A stretch of 64,000 nucleotides of DNA from Helichrysum umbraculigerum (Eukaryota > Streptophyta > Magnoliopsida > Asterales > Asteraceae). Shown piece by piece: positions 12,285 through 24,060 of this stretch. The stretch lies in assembly GCA_949592205.1 (NCBI GenBank), contig CATIUR010000001.1, positions 311,206,250-311,270,249 on the forward strand, read 5' to 3'. Positions within the stretch are counted from its first letter, which is position 1; every line of letters begins with the position of its first letter. A program made the translations under genes and the position numbers. Under the pieces are notes generated by a model that saw nothing but the letters and a program-made list of their open reading frames with translations, searched no databases and was not told where the DNA came from.

Positions 12285-13071
12285 GTTACTGAAAAAGATA
12301 ATGTATTTGAGTCTCTGATAGTTGACTTGTCAAATTCTCATGACATTCAAAAGAAACAGAATTATGAGATCAGTGACTTAAAATCCAAAATTCATGACCA
12401 AAATGTAAATATGTTGAGAATAATGAATTTAAAGTTAGATCTTGATGCTCAAACATATGCAAATCAAGTGTGCATTCAAGAGAAAGTAAAATTCAAAACA
12501 CAATTTTTACAACTTAAAAAGGTCATGGAGTCATGGTGTAAGTCAACAGCGAGAGTAAATCAGTGTATTAATAATCAAATCCCAAAACAAGCTAAGGCTA
12601 TTTTGGAAGGAGATTATGAACATGCTGCTTTACTTGCTGATTCAACAAAAGTTGATACAATCTTTAATTCTTGTGGAACTTTTTCAGAAGTTGTACTTGA
12701 ATCTGTATCAATCTTCAGTGAACCAAAGCCAAATTACTTTACAAAAAGCAATGTGGTCACTGATGTTGTTGATACATCAAAAACTGTTCCTGATGTCAAG
12801 CTTTCAAAAACAGATGTTTCATTAGAAAACTGAACATCACTGGAACAGTTGCTGATAATCAAAAATCCATCAGCAACCTCTATGACACCGTTTCAGTCAC
12901 TGATACATCTATCAGTGATCATAAGTCAATGAAACAAGAGGTTAACAACAACAAGAAAAGTTGCAAGCAAGTGTCAGCTCAGCAACTTAAATCAAAGCAA
13001 AGCAATAAGCTCATTTATGCAAACAAAAAGTGTTATAAATGTGGTGAAAGAAAGCACTTATCATCTGAATG
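12285..13071 (+). pseudogene. copia gag, spacer with second zinc knuckle
   Basis: The frame 12327-12833 (168 codons, same frame as the knuckle segment upstream) is charged and probably helical (KKQNYEISDLKSKIHDQ and similar). It ends in TGA, and the following sequence shifts frame. At 13019-13071 a second knuckle, CYKCGERKHLSSEC, is visible in another frame, just before the gypsy insertion. Two separated knuckles with a helical spacer fit the long Gag of SIRE-like copia elements. Confidence 0.75.
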
Positions 13072-13076
13072 CTCAG
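13072..13076 (+). repeat. Target-site duplication CTCAG (left)
   Basis: 5-bp duplication matching 23896-23900; together they flank the gypsy element 13077-23895 and show it inserted as a unit into copia gag. Confidence 0.92.
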
Positions 13077-13515
13077 TGTGACACCCCCAAATTCGGTCAA
13101 CGCGGTCAACGCGTGATTTGCAGAAGCATCAGTTTAGGCGGGGGTGCTGATGTCAACTTCTGACACTCATGCCAGATCAGAGCATATGATTATTGCACAA
13201 CAATTAAATTAAGATGCCATCTATGAAAATAGTTGGTTTACAAAAGAACTACGACTTGTCAAGTCGTAAAAGTAGTATTAGTTATACAAAATAAATCCTT
13301 GTTTGTCCCAAAATGTGACATCTTAATTCGTCATGGGTCGCCTAACTCCGTAAGTATGCGTTCTTACTTGTGCTGTGAAATACCTGAAAAACATAGTAAA
13401 AAGTCAACACATGGTTGAGTGAATTCACATGTTTTTATATGTATGGTTTGTTAAACCAAGTTCATTTATATGTTGTTGACACGAGAGTCAAATAAACTTC
13501 ACTCACAAAAGTTTG

Positions 13516-13598
13516 TAGGAAGGTAAGTATCCTAATCAAGAGTACCTATAGGAAAGTAAGTATCCTAAGGTAAGCTTTGTGTAGGATGGTAAATCCTA
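13516..13598. repeat. Three TAGGA...TCCTA hairpins
   Basis: Arms TAGGA and TCCTA occur at 13516-13534 (9-base loop), 13549-13567 (9-base loop) and 13582-13598 (7-base loop). The same array is in the other LTR at about 20732-20814. It follows the conserved GTGAGTTCACAGCCCC leader on the minus strand, the same place as hairpin arrays in the other LTR families. Confidence 0.85.
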
Positions 13599-14035
13599 GG
13601 AGTTGTTTATACAACAGCATATAAGTATCCACAAATAGTTCACAAACATAATATGAAATTATTCATAAAATCAGTAACACATAAGCACCAATACAATTAT
13701 AAGCAGTTATAGCAAAACAGTTGTTATATTTTTCACCCCAGGTTTTAAAAGTATTTAAAACAATGAAAAGGGGCTGTGAACTCACAGTAGTAGTAGTGGT
13801 GACGTGAATGCTAGCTGCTGAAAGGTGGTCGCCCAAGTAAGTTAACCTATGTATAAAAACGTATTAACATAAGTACTTTGAGTGTTTATCAAATTATGTT
13901 AACAGTTTGTTTGTTTTGAAGAGATTGTTGATTTCTTAATTTGTACAAGTTGTTGGTGACGATATGTTGAAAAATAATTAATATTTCTCGAGTCGTAAAT
14001 CTCGTTAAGTATATATATACATGTATGTAGTTTTA

Positions 14036-14088
14036 TATATATATATATATAAATGTCGTTTTGTTTCCTTTGTACATATATATAATTG

Positions 14089-14141
<53 letters not shown>

Positions 14142-14366
14142 AATATACTTGTCGTATATTATAAGTAGTACGTTAGTTAAACGTGTATTTCATTTGTACA
14201 TAAAGATATACATTTACAAGTGTCGTTTGTACATATATATATAATGTTTGTCGTTATATATATATATATGTATGTATTTTTAAAATGACGTTTTAGTATA
14301 ACTCGTACACATTTCCTTTTCGTTTTGTCCCATTTGTTTGTATATATAATACACTTGTCAAAGTTC

Positions 14367-14402
<36 letters not shown>
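14036..14402. repeat. Cluster of (TA)n tracts
   Basis: Several TA runs (about 14036-14052, 14092-14133, 14368-14402). Their counterparts in the other LTR near 21250-21380 and 21613-21645 differ in length, which explains most of the size difference between the two LTRs. Confidence 0.9.
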
Positions 14403-14406
<4 letters not shown>

Positions 14407-14607
14407 ATTGTCGGTGTTTATATATTTATAAACACATATAAAATATAGTTTGTACCAATCGTTTTACTCGTTCCAAATATATTCCGTTTATATATTTCCA
14501 ATAATCATTTCCGTTCTAACATTTGTCGTGTCCAATCCGTTCGTTTCATTTGGAGTAAATACTCGTTCCAAAGTATTAATTCGAGTCGCGTTTATGTTTT
14601 AAACATT

Positions 14608-14906
14608 ATACGGCCCATTGGGCTTGACCCAACATTCGGCCCATAGTCCGGCCCAAACAATCTGGCCCAAATACACGATTAAAATAAATTTAACCCAATA
14701 ACACTTTTATGATTTAAAACTTGCGGCCCAACTGGGCTTGGCCCAACCGTCCAACCCATTAACATTTTTGTTTTAAAATCTTCGGCCCAATTTACTTACT
14801 AAACCAATCCGGCCCATTTAATAAACATAATGGTTTTGGCCCAACGTGGTTTCGGCCCAATAACAAATTAATGATTCACGGCCCAATCCCAATCTAGCCC
14901 AATATA
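14608..14906 (-). promoter_or_regulatory. Cluster of GGCCCA/TGGGCC (site-II-like) motifs
   Basis: About fifteen GGCCCA, GGCCCAA or GGGCTTG words in roughly 300 bp, including the inverted pair GGCCCATTGGGC. TGGGCC/T is the plant site II element bound by TCP factors and enriched in promoters of growth-related genes. In LTR sense (minus strand) the cluster lies upstream of the presumed leader, where the U3 promoter is expected. The copy at about 21851-22147 is the same. Confidence 0.6.
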
Positions 14907-15118
14907 TTCTCGGTCCAAAAGTTTTAATGTTTAATATTTGTCGGTTTACGTTTATAGTTTGTGGCTCGTTCTTATTGACTTGGTCAAACGTGTTCGGTTT
15001 GACCCAAAACTTTTAGGGATATCATAAATATGTTTTTAGAGCTCGGGAAAATTGTCGTTGCGTTTCATGTTTAACCAAAAAGTGTCGTTTTGGTTTTGTA
15101 CCAAAACAGTCCCAAAAC

Positions 15119-15500
15119 ACGAGTTTTCCTGATTGGTTTGACTACTTTCAGGACTGAGTTCGGGGGTCAAAACGTATCGAATGAATCTGAAATTTTTACA
15201 CAATGTTTCCATATATATCACCTACTTCCAGTATCGTTTTCATAATTTTTAGACATCCACAATATTTTTAAAAATTTCGTGATCAGACCTGTCCAGAAAC
15301 CTGTTTTTCAGAGTTTTTCGACTAATTTCGGGGCTGAGTTCGGGCGTCAAAACTTATCGAATGAATCCTAAATTTTTACACAATGTTCCTACATATGTTG
15401 GATACTTTCAGTATTTTTTTCATGACTTTTAGGTGTCCACAACTCGCTAGAAAAATTCGTGAGTTAGGCTGTCCAGAAAACTCGTTTTTCAGAGTTAATC
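15119..15500. repeat. Tandem pair of about 165-bp units in the LTR
   Basis: Two diverged units share ACTGAGTTCGGGNGTCAAAA, CGAATGAATC, AATTTTTACACAATGTT and GTCCAGAAA at the same order and spacing (about 15120-15300 and 15305-15490). The copy in the other LTR is at about 22360-22735. Confidence 0.75.
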
Positions 15501-16654
15501 TTCACAAATCGATTACTAGATCAGAATCTGTGCATTTTTAAGCAAAACGTTCTACACGAAAGTTGTTCTTAACTGAAATATGAAGATTTCCCAAGTGGTC
15601 TCATGTGTTTTCGTTACTCGTACGATTTTATACAATTTTTATACGGTGACAGAATTTTCGGACAGATTAGTGGTCAACAACTAAGTCACATTTTCTTTGG
15701 TTTTCATTAAGTTTTCATGTAAGATCTCTCAATATATGAACTAATAACATGTTATGAAACATAAAACATGACAGATTAGTGAGTAAAAATGTGATCCTTA
15801 CAATGCTTTAAAATGAAGAAACGAAGGACGAAGATGATGATCCTTCTTGTTAGTTTAAGCTCCTTTCCTTTGCAACTCTTTGTGGTATTAATATGATGGT
15901 TTAAGGTGGCTATTTTTGGTGGTTTCCTGCTGTTTCTCTGCCGTGGAATGGGTAAGAGAGAAGAGGAAATTGTGTTGGTGAAAACAAGTGGAAATGGAGT
16001 TGTGTAAGTAAGTGTGTTTGTGTATGGGAATTAAAAAAATAGAGTATGGTGTGAGGTGAGGGCCATTTGGCCGATTTTCTTGCTAGTCAAGAGGGATGGG
16101 TAGTGATTTTTATGTCCCCTCAATTATTGTATTAAAACCCCGTGTTCGTTTACCCGATCGTTTTACGTTATAATGTGTTTTAATCGTGTAGTTTGTTAAC
16201 GTTATTTCGCGTTAATGTTTTTCGAAGTACTATTTCAAATACTTAAATTTGAGTTTCTAAAATATTATTTTTGACTCGTTTAGTTGTCGGGTTCGTTTTG
16301 CGTATTTTAATCGTGTATGTTACGTTTTATATAAAACGTATAATCGTTTTTTTTTTTTTTTTTTGTTATGCTTTATTTGTTTTGCATAATGTTTCAAGTA
16401 AATAACTACTATAAAAATAGTTTTATGTTATTTAAAATTTGTATCACCAACGTTCATGTAGTTGTCGGGTCACACCCGATTGTTTTTATGTAATTATAAG
16501 AAATTACAAAATAGTAATACATCGCGCATTAAAATAGTTGGGCACGCTCGACTTATCTCACAAAAGTAGTTTAGTTTAAAGTTAAGTAGGGAATTAGCGT
16601 AAGAAAGCACGTGTTTACTGTACTTAATTGTACTCAAATTTGCGGGGTGTCACA

Positions 16655-16695
16655 CTCTCCCCCTGTTAAAGAAATTTCGTCCTCGAAATTTAAGT
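16655..16695 (-). other. Polypurine tract region of gypsy element 13077-23895
   Basis: On the minus strand, TTTCGAGGACGAAATTTC is followed by AACAGGGGGAGAG directly against the LTR. This is the usual primer for plus-strand synthesis in plant gypsy elements. Confidence 0.85.
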
Positions 16696-17902
16696 TATGT
16701 TATGAGTTGTTTGCGCATATATACCTTGTCTCACGACTCATTTGTAGCTAAGTCTTTTAACTGAGAGTAGGCCTAGTTTGTCTAGAGCGAGTTTGAAGGT
16801 AGTCATTTCCTGACCGTTTCGTAGCTCACAAGAGTAGTTGGGAGTGGGGTATATACATATATATGCACATATATAATAGCCTAGTGTGTCGGTTGTAGTG
16901 TACTATGTATCACTCACTGATAGTTGGGTATGTGTCAATTAGTGTGACGTTCAGTTGCATTTGTCTTCCTCCCCTTCTTAGGCTAGTGCCGTGCTAGCAA
17001 TTAAAGAAAATAGAGAGAAGGCTTTCTATGTGATGACCTTTCACATCCGAGGGACTAATGTATGCTCATTAGTTCACTAGTGCTTAGTTACCATCGGTAT
17101 TGATAACTTTCAACGACATTGTTTGTCGTCCATGACTCATGTCGTAGTCCAAAACAGTAGTTATATCATAGTAGTCGTGTTCTGACTATTTCGTGTTTCA
17201 CATCGTAGTTATATCGCGGCTACAAGGTAACCATTTATAAAGTAGTCCTATCGTGACTAAGCGGTTGACAAAACAGTAATTTGACTCGTCTGCTAAATGC
17301 AAACCTTGAGTTTAACGTCGACTTAGATCGGTCATTCCCATGATGCTCTCGATGTCAAATCAGTAAATGTGGCATCGAGGGAAGTGTAACATGCATTTAG
17401 TGTCAACTAAAATTTATGAGTTAAGTTTTCAAAGTTTATAAAGTTCTCCAAGGTTTTGTACATACACCAAATTAAAGTATGTCCATTCTAAATCATAGCT
17501 GGAATCGTAGTTATTATCGTAGTGGAACTCATAGTTGTTATCATGGTTGTTCCCATATTTGTTATTGTTGTGTCAAGGACTTCGTTAAGGAAAGTTGATT
17601 AGTTTTTGGTTGGAGAGGCACTTTTCCAAATTAGTAATTTGGAAAGTGTCATAATGTTATTGAGCTCCTGGTATATATTTAGTTTGTGAGCATGAGACCA
17701 ATCCTTACAAGGATTTTCGATAGGTCTTATATGTATCGTGGGTTAAGTTTTTCCCGTTTTACTCAAGTTGTGTTACTCCCTTCCAGGACGATACTTTTAT
17801 ATAGGGGTTTGTAACCATCTTGAAATTCAAGGGGTTTACAGCGGTTATTGTCGAAACTCTTTTGTTAGTCTCACGCTGTTTTCAGTTGGTTAAATACTTG
17901 AA
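16696..17902 (-). other. Gypsy internal region, non-coding
   Basis: Lies between the protease remnant and the PPT. All frames are closed, and no integrase or RT motif is seen. Confidence 0.6.
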
Positions 17903-18358
17903 CTATATTGTCCGTAGTTTCCTGGACAATCTACGTACCAGATAGTTGTCTGTCACCCAACTCTCTCCAATAGAGTGGTGATCGGTGCTGACGTCCATAT
18001 GACGCCTCCAACAGTGCCAATTGTCATATGCGAAATGTAAAGCGCTTATCTCTGTTGGAGATAATGAGTAGTGGTATCCGTACCAACATATCCAACATAC
18101 AACCTCAGTTTGATTCCTTGACAATTAGTCCATACCAACTATAATGTCAAAACTTCTCAACTCTACACGTGGTAAGTCTATTTCGAAGAGATGATCCTCA
18201 AACGTTAGGATACATCCCGGTACTATTTCTCCTGATTCGATATACTTACCATTGGCTAGTTCTATGGCGTGTTTGCCATCTAGTTTACATGAGTCAACTT
18301 CTAAAAGTTGAGTCATCGTTTTCCATAACATCTCGGTGACGGTGTTAGGATCAATCAA
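17903..18358 (-). pseudogene. Gypsy aspartic protease remnant
   Basis: The minus-strand frame 18358-18125 contains DGKHAIELANGKYIESGEIVPGC-like sequence and SFDIIVGMD, the C-terminal half of a retropepsin (RVP_2 type; the family continues GMDWLS). A TAA (18125-18127) replaces the expected Trp codon. The same frame then continues LSRNQTEVVC, as in intact elements. The catalytic DSGA segment is not visible, so this is an inactive fragment. It is the only coding trace in the element. A related nucleotide fragment sits at 41541-41640. Confidence 0.8.
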
Positions 18359-18689
18359 TCTCGTTTTGTTGGATGGTCGTCCAAAAGTAAGTTCGTTGGG
18401 ATGTCACCCAAGATATAATTTAGTTGAGATATCTATCCAAATTACAATTTAAGTGGGATATCTTATCATAATATAGTTTTGTTGGGATGTCTGCCCAAAC
18501 ATGGTATAAGTGGGATGTCTGCCCATAATATAGTTTAATTGTTTGTTTTGTAGGAAACACACGTTTATCACCTAAGAGAAACATTTTCTAAAGTAATGGT
18601 TTATAGGAAACACAGGTTATTTAATAAAAATAACATTTCCCAAATTCTAGTTACATTGGGATGTTACCCATAATATAGTTTCAAACACT

Positions 18690-18962
18690 TTGCTGGTCGT
18701 TCTCCAGCGTTCCAAAAGTCTACCGGTTGTTCTCCGGTTTGTAACACTGCTGGTCGTTCTCCAGCAATTCGTAGTATTGATCGTTCTCCAGTTTATCCAC
18801 CGGTTGTTCTCCAGTCATTTAAGGTGTACTAGTACGTCCTCCAGTATAAACAGTACCGGTATGTCTTCCGGTTGACTCAATTTACTACTGGTGCGTTCTT
18901 CGATCAATAAATACGTACTGGTACGTTCTCCAGTGTTATACATCATCGGTACGTTTTCCGAT
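18690..18962. repeat. Array of about 10 covarying hairpins, GGTCGTTCTCC core
   Basis: Short units share a loop like TCGTTCT or TACGTTCT with paired arms that differ between units: GCTGG/CCAGC, ACCGG/CCGGT, ACTGG/CCAGT, and ATCGG/CCGAT at 18945-18962. Some units carry an arm mismatch (for example ACTAG/CCAGT). The array lies in the internal region of the gypsy element, upstream of the protease remnant in sense. A related array is in the LTR at 27128-27437. Confidence 0.85.
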
Positions 18963-18964
18963 TT

Positions 18965-19609
18965 CTTTTCCCAAGTGTTTGTTGAAATGTTATTCAAAAT
19001 TTATAGTTTTTGTTTGGATGTTATCCCAAAATATAGTTTTTGTTGGAATGTTATCCAAAATATCGTAAAGCATTTTCGTAGACAATTTTTATAAAGATTG
19101 TCATATAAAGTTTGTTATTTGTGGGAAAGAATTTGTTTCACAGGATTGGGTCTGGTTACCCTAGTGGTTGTTTGAAACTCCATTTCGATTAGTGTGTACC
19201 GATACCTTACTATATTTGTTCTTGTAGTACTTAAAAGGCTCGTTACTATGTTACGCATCGCAACCTTCGTTTATTTCCTCCATTCATTCGACTGGTAAGT
19301 TGTCAGTCCTAATCGTTTAATGTTTAGCGACGATTTGTTCGTTCCTTTAGAAAATGAGAGTTTGTTTGCATAGTAGTTAACTATGACCAGATAGTTGTCA
19401 AACATGACTTTTGTACGATCGTGTTCGTATAAAATATGATGGAATTAATGTGTATTCGTCATATAGAAGTTTTAATACAATACTGTGGAAGCATAGTCCT
19501 TCGTACTTTAGTTTAATGAAGATGAGACAAGTATGCACTTACAGCTGCCATCGCACAGTCATCATCATGTCGATCCCAGCTACACTCTCTGCCACTCGAG
19601 CACGCTCTT

Positions 19610-19653
<44 letters not shown>

Positions 19654-20276
19654 CGGGCACAGGTAGCGTGGGTAGTTTTGTTTTCTAAGTTCGCGTGGCC
19701 TTCAACAAGTTTAAGGCACTCGTATGTGGAGATCATGCCCCCATCCAGTCGGGAGGTGTCTCTCTGTAGTTTTAAGACGTCATTTTGTGTGTCAGGGAGT
19801 TTCTAGATTGGTGTGTGAAGTATAATAACTAAGGTAGGAACCATTAGTTTTATATATGTTTGCTCGTAAAAGTGGGAGCTATATGTATGAGAAGAGTCTC
19901 AGGCTTTTAATATGATATATGTGCCTCCAAACATTCTTCTAATGCTCAAGTAGGCTTGACTGCCTAAAGTGTAGTTTGTTTCAGGGACTACAAGTCAGAT
20001 TAATTATACCTCAGACGATAACGTCTGTATAGATTAAGTGTATGATGTTTGTTGGTTGATAGGCTCTTGTGTATCGAGTTGCCATTGTTATTCCAACCAT
20101 ATTTGAGAAGTCACGCGTAGGAACACGCAATTATTCATCTAAACACATTGCGACAATAGTCGTCTTCTAGTGAGTTAGGTGTATGAAAATGTGTGCATGT
20201 ATGTTCTAGCCAAGGCTATAGTCTAGGTCTCTAAGTCTCTAGGTCACTTAAAGAACTCTAGTTCGCTATAACCAAT
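18965..20276 (-). other. Gypsy internal 5' leader region, non-coding
   Basis: In sense this follows the PBS and would normally lead into gag, but no gag-like frame is present. It contains GTTATAGCGAAC-like leader sequence next to the PBS, shared with the other gypsy elements here. A 36-base poly-T run lies at 19615-19650. The frames that cross the poly-T are artefacts of that run. Confidence 0.6.
19615..19650. repeat. Poly-T run (36 bases)
   Basis: Homopolymer in the gypsy internal region. It does not look like a retroposed tail, because no inserted sequence or duplication is visible next to it. Confidence 0.9.
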
Positions 20277-20290
20277 GGCTCTGATACCAA
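20277..20290 (-). other. Primer-binding site, gypsy element 13077-23895
   Basis: GGCTCTGATACCAA on the plus strand, i.e. TTGGTATCAGAGCC in sense, separated by two bases from the LTR at 20293. Confidence 0.92.
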
Positions 20291-20292
20291 TC

Positions 20293-21306
20293 TGTGACAC
20301 CCCCAAATTCGGTCAACGCGGTCAACGCGTGATTTGCAGAAGCATCAGTTTAGGCGGGGGTGCTGATGTCAACTTCTGACACTCATGCCAGATCAGAGCA
20401 TATGATTATTGCACAACAATTAAATTAAGATGCCATCTATGAAAATAGTTGGTTTACAAAAGAACTACGACTTGTCAAGTCGTAAAAGTAGTATTAGTTA
20501 TACAAAATAAATCCTTGTTTGTCCCAAAATGTGACATCTTAATTCGTCATGGGTCGCCTAACTCCGTAAGTATGCGTTCTTACTTGTGCTGTGAAATACC
20601 TGAAAAACATAGTAAAAAGTCAACACATGGTTGAGTGAATTCACATGTTTTTATATGTATGGTTTGTTAAACCAAGTTCATTTATATGTTGTTGACACGA
20701 GAGTCAAATAAACTTCACTCACAAAAGTTTGTAGGAAGGTAAGTATCCTAATCAAGAGTACCTATAGGAAAGTAAGTATCCTAAGGTAAGCTTTGTGTAG
20801 GATGGTAAATCCTAGGAGTTGTTTATACAACAGCATATAAGTATCCACAAATAGTTCACAAACATAATATGAAATTATTCATAAAATCAGTAACACATAA
20901 GCACCAATACAATTATAAGCAGTTATAGCAAAACAGTTGTTATATTTTTCACCCCAGGTTTTAAAAGTATTTAAAACAATGAAAAGGGGCTGTGAACTCA
21001 CAGTAGTAGTAGTGGTGACGTGAATGCTAGCTGCTGAAAGGTGGTCGCCCAAGTAAGTTAACCTATGTATAAAAACGTATTAACATAAGTACTTTGAGTG
21101 TTTATCAAATTATGTTAACAGTTTGTTTGTTTTGAAGAGATTGTTGATTTCTTAATTTGTACAAGTTGTTGGTGACGATATGTTGAAAAATAATTAATAT
21201 TTCTCGAGTCGTAAATCTCGTTAAGTATATATATACATGTATGTAGTTTTATATATATATATATATATAAATGTCGTTTTGTTTCCTTTGTACATATATA
21301 TAATTG

Positions 21307-21387
<81 letters not shown>

Positions 21388-21612
21388 AATATACTTGTCG
21401 TATATTATAAGTAGTACGTTAGTTAAACGTGTATTTCATTTGTACATAAAGATATACATTTACAAGTGTCGTTTGTACATATATATATAATGTTTGTCGT
21501 TATATATATATATATGTATGTATTTTTAAAATGACGTTTTAGTATAACTCGTACACATTTCCTTTTCGTTTTGTCCCATTTGTTTGTATATATAATACAC
21601 TTGTCAAAGTTC

Positions 21613-21648
<36 letters not shown>

Positions 21649-23895
21649 ATTGTCGGTGTTTATATATTTATAAACACATATAAAATATAGTTTGTACCAA
21701 TCGTTTTACTCGTTCCAAATATATTCCGTTTATATATTTCCAATAATCATTTCCGTTCTAACATTTGTCGTGTCCAATCCGTTCGTTTCATTTGGAGTAA
21801 ATACTCGTTCCGAAGTATTAATTCGAGTCGCGTTTATGTTTTAAACATTATACGGCCCATTGGGCTTGACCCAACATTCGGCCCATAGTCCGGCCCAAAC
21901 AATCTGGCCCAAATACACGATTAAAATAAATTTAACCCAATAACACTTTTATGATTTAAAACTTGCGGCCCAACTGGGCTTGGCCCAACCGTCCAACCCA
22001 TTAACATTTTTGTTTTAAAATCTTCGGCCCAATTTACTTACTAAACCAATCCGGCCCATTTAATAAACATAATGGTTTTGGCCCAACGTGGTTTCGGCCC
22101 AATAACAAATTAATGATTCACGGCCCAATCCCAATCTAGCCCAATATATTCTCGGTCCAAAAGTTTTAATGTTTAATATTTGTCGGTTTACGTTTATAGT
22201 TTGTGGCTCGTTCTTATTGACTTGGTCAAACGTGTTCGGTTTGACCCAAAACTTTTAGGGATATCATAAATATGTTTTTAGAGCTCGGGAAAATTGTCGT
22301 TGCGTTTCATGTTTAACCAAAAAGTGTCGTTTTGGTTTTGTACCAAAACAGTCCCAAAACACGAGTTTTCCTGATTGGTTTGACTACTTTCAGGACTGAG
22401 TTCGGGGGTCAAAACGTATCGAATGAATCTGAAATTTTTACACAATGTTTCCATATATATCACCTACTTCCAGTATCGTTTTCATAATTTTTAGACATCC
22501 ACAATATTTTTAAAAATTTCGTGATCAGACCTGTCCAGAAACCTGTTTTTCAGAGTTTTTCGACTAATTTCGGGGCTGAGTTCGGGCGTCAAAACTTATC
22601 GAATGAATCCTAAATTTTTACACAATGTTCCTACATATGTTGGATACTTTCAGTATTTTTTTCATGACTTTTAGGTGTCCACAACTCGCTAGAAAAATTC
22701 GTGAGTTAGGCTGTCCAGAAAACTCGTTTTTCAGAGTTAATCTTCACAAATCGATTACTAGATCAGAATCTGTGCATTTTTAAGCAAAACGTTCTACACG
22801 AAAGTTGTTCTTAACTGAAATATGAAGATTTCCCAAGTGGTCTCATGTGTTTTCGTTACTCGTACGATTTTATACAATTTTTATACGGTGACAGAATTTT
22901 CGGACAGATTAGTGGTCAACAACTAAGTCACATTTTCTTTGGTTTTCATTAAGTTTTCATGTAAGATCTCTCAATATATGAACTAATAACATGTTATGAA
23001 ACATAAAACATGACAGATTAGTGAGTAAAAATGTGATCCTTACAATGCTTTAAAATGAAGAAACGAAGGACGAAGATGATGATCCTTCTTGTTAGTTTAA
23101 GCTCCTTTCCTTTGCAACTCTTTGTGGTATTAATATGATGGTTTAAGGTGGCTATTTTTGGTGGTTTCCTGCTGTTTCTCTGCCGTGGAATGGGTAAGAG
23201 AGAAGAGGAAATTGTGTTGGTGAAAACAAGTGGAAATGGAGTTGTGTAAGTAAGTGTGTTTGTGTATGGGAATTAAAAAAATAGAGTATGGTGTGAGGTG
23301 AGGGCCATTTGGCCGATTTTCTTGCTAGTCAAGAGGGATGGGTAGTGATTTTTATGTCCCCTCAATTATTGTATTAAAACCCCGTGTTCGTTTACCCGAT
23401 CGTTTTACGTTATAATGTGTTTTAATCGTGTAGTTTGTTAACGTTATTTCGCGTTAATGTTTTTCGAAGTACTATTTCAAATACTTAAATTTGAGTTTCT
23501 AAAATATTATTTTTGACTCGTTTAGTTGTCGGGTTCGTTTTGCGTATTTTAATCGTGTATGTTACGTTTTATATAAAACGTATAATCGTTTTTTTTTTTT
23601 TTTTTGTTATGCTTTATTTGTTTTGCATAATGTTTCAAGTAAATAACTACTATAAAAATAGTTTTATGTTATTTAAAATTTGTATCACCAACGTTCATGT
23701 AGTTGTCGGGTCACACCCGATTGTTTTTATGTAATTATAAGAAATTACAAAATAGTAATACATCGCGCATTAAAATAGTTGGGCACGCTCGACTTATCTC
23801 ACAAAAGTAGTTTAGTTTAAAGTTAAGTAGGGAATTAGCGTAAGAAAGCACGTGTTTACTGTACTTAATTGTACTCAAATTTGCGGGGTGTCACA
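20293..23895 (-). repeat. Gypsy LTR (5' LTR in sense), 3,603 bp
   Basis: Nearly identical to 13077-16654. The 25-bp length difference traces to TA tract lengths. It carries the same hairpins, GGCCCA cluster and tandem unit pair. Confidence 0.93.
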
Positions 23896-23900
23896 CTCAG
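23896..23900 (+). repeat. Target-site duplication CTCAG (right)
   Basis: Matches 13072-13076; copia sequence resumes directly after it. Confidence 0.92.
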
Positions 23901-24060
23901 CAACTCCACTTTCAAAACATTTAATCATCAGTGAGCATTCAGATATCATTTATGCAAATCAGTGGAAGCCTAAATAAGGCTCAGCCACTATGAACCAATC
24001 TCAGGATGGGTTCACCAGTTGAACTAATCTTATTTATTGATGCAGTGCATTCTTAGAGAG

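Larger units (their letters stand above)
13384..15801 (-). other. Candidate leader intron within the LTR
   Basis: On the minus strand a donor-like CATT|GTAAGGATC (15796-15801) and an acceptor-like TTTTTCAG|GTA (13384-13386). A second donor-like ACT|GTGAGT is near 13790. The arrangement repeats in the copy at 20293-23895. Splicing is inferred from signals only. Confidence 0.4.
13077..16654 (-). repeat. Gypsy LTR (3' LTR in sense), 3,578 bp
   Basis: Starts TGTGACACCCCC and ends GGGGTGTCACA on the plus strand. It contains hairpin units (13516-13598), (TA)n tracts, a site-II-like GGCCCA cluster and a tandem pair of about 165-bp units. The identical 61-codon frames 13233-13418 and 20449-20634 are not protein-like. 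Confidence 0.93.
13077..23895 (-). mobile_element. Young Ty3/gypsy element, non-autonomous, minus strand
   Basis: Complete structure: LTR 13077-16654, PPT at 16655, internal 3.6 kb, PBS 20277-20290, LTR 20293-23895, and TSD CTCAG on both sides. The two LTRs read almost identically over 3.6 kb. I noted one substitution (A at about 14582 versus G at about 21810) plus length changes in (TA)n tracts, so insertion was recent. The internal region encodes only a broken protease piece and no gag, RT, RNase H or integrase. It must therefore have been mobilised by proteins from another element. Confidence 0.93.

Noticed and set aside
13233..13418. Identical 61-codon frames at 13233 and 20449
   Set aside because: Duplicate because they lie in the two LTRs of one element; no recognisable domain or selection signal.
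19411..19806. 131-codon frame across a poly-T run
   Set aside because: The Phe run is the homopolymer; flanking residues show no domain, and the region is a non-coding gypsy internal sequence.
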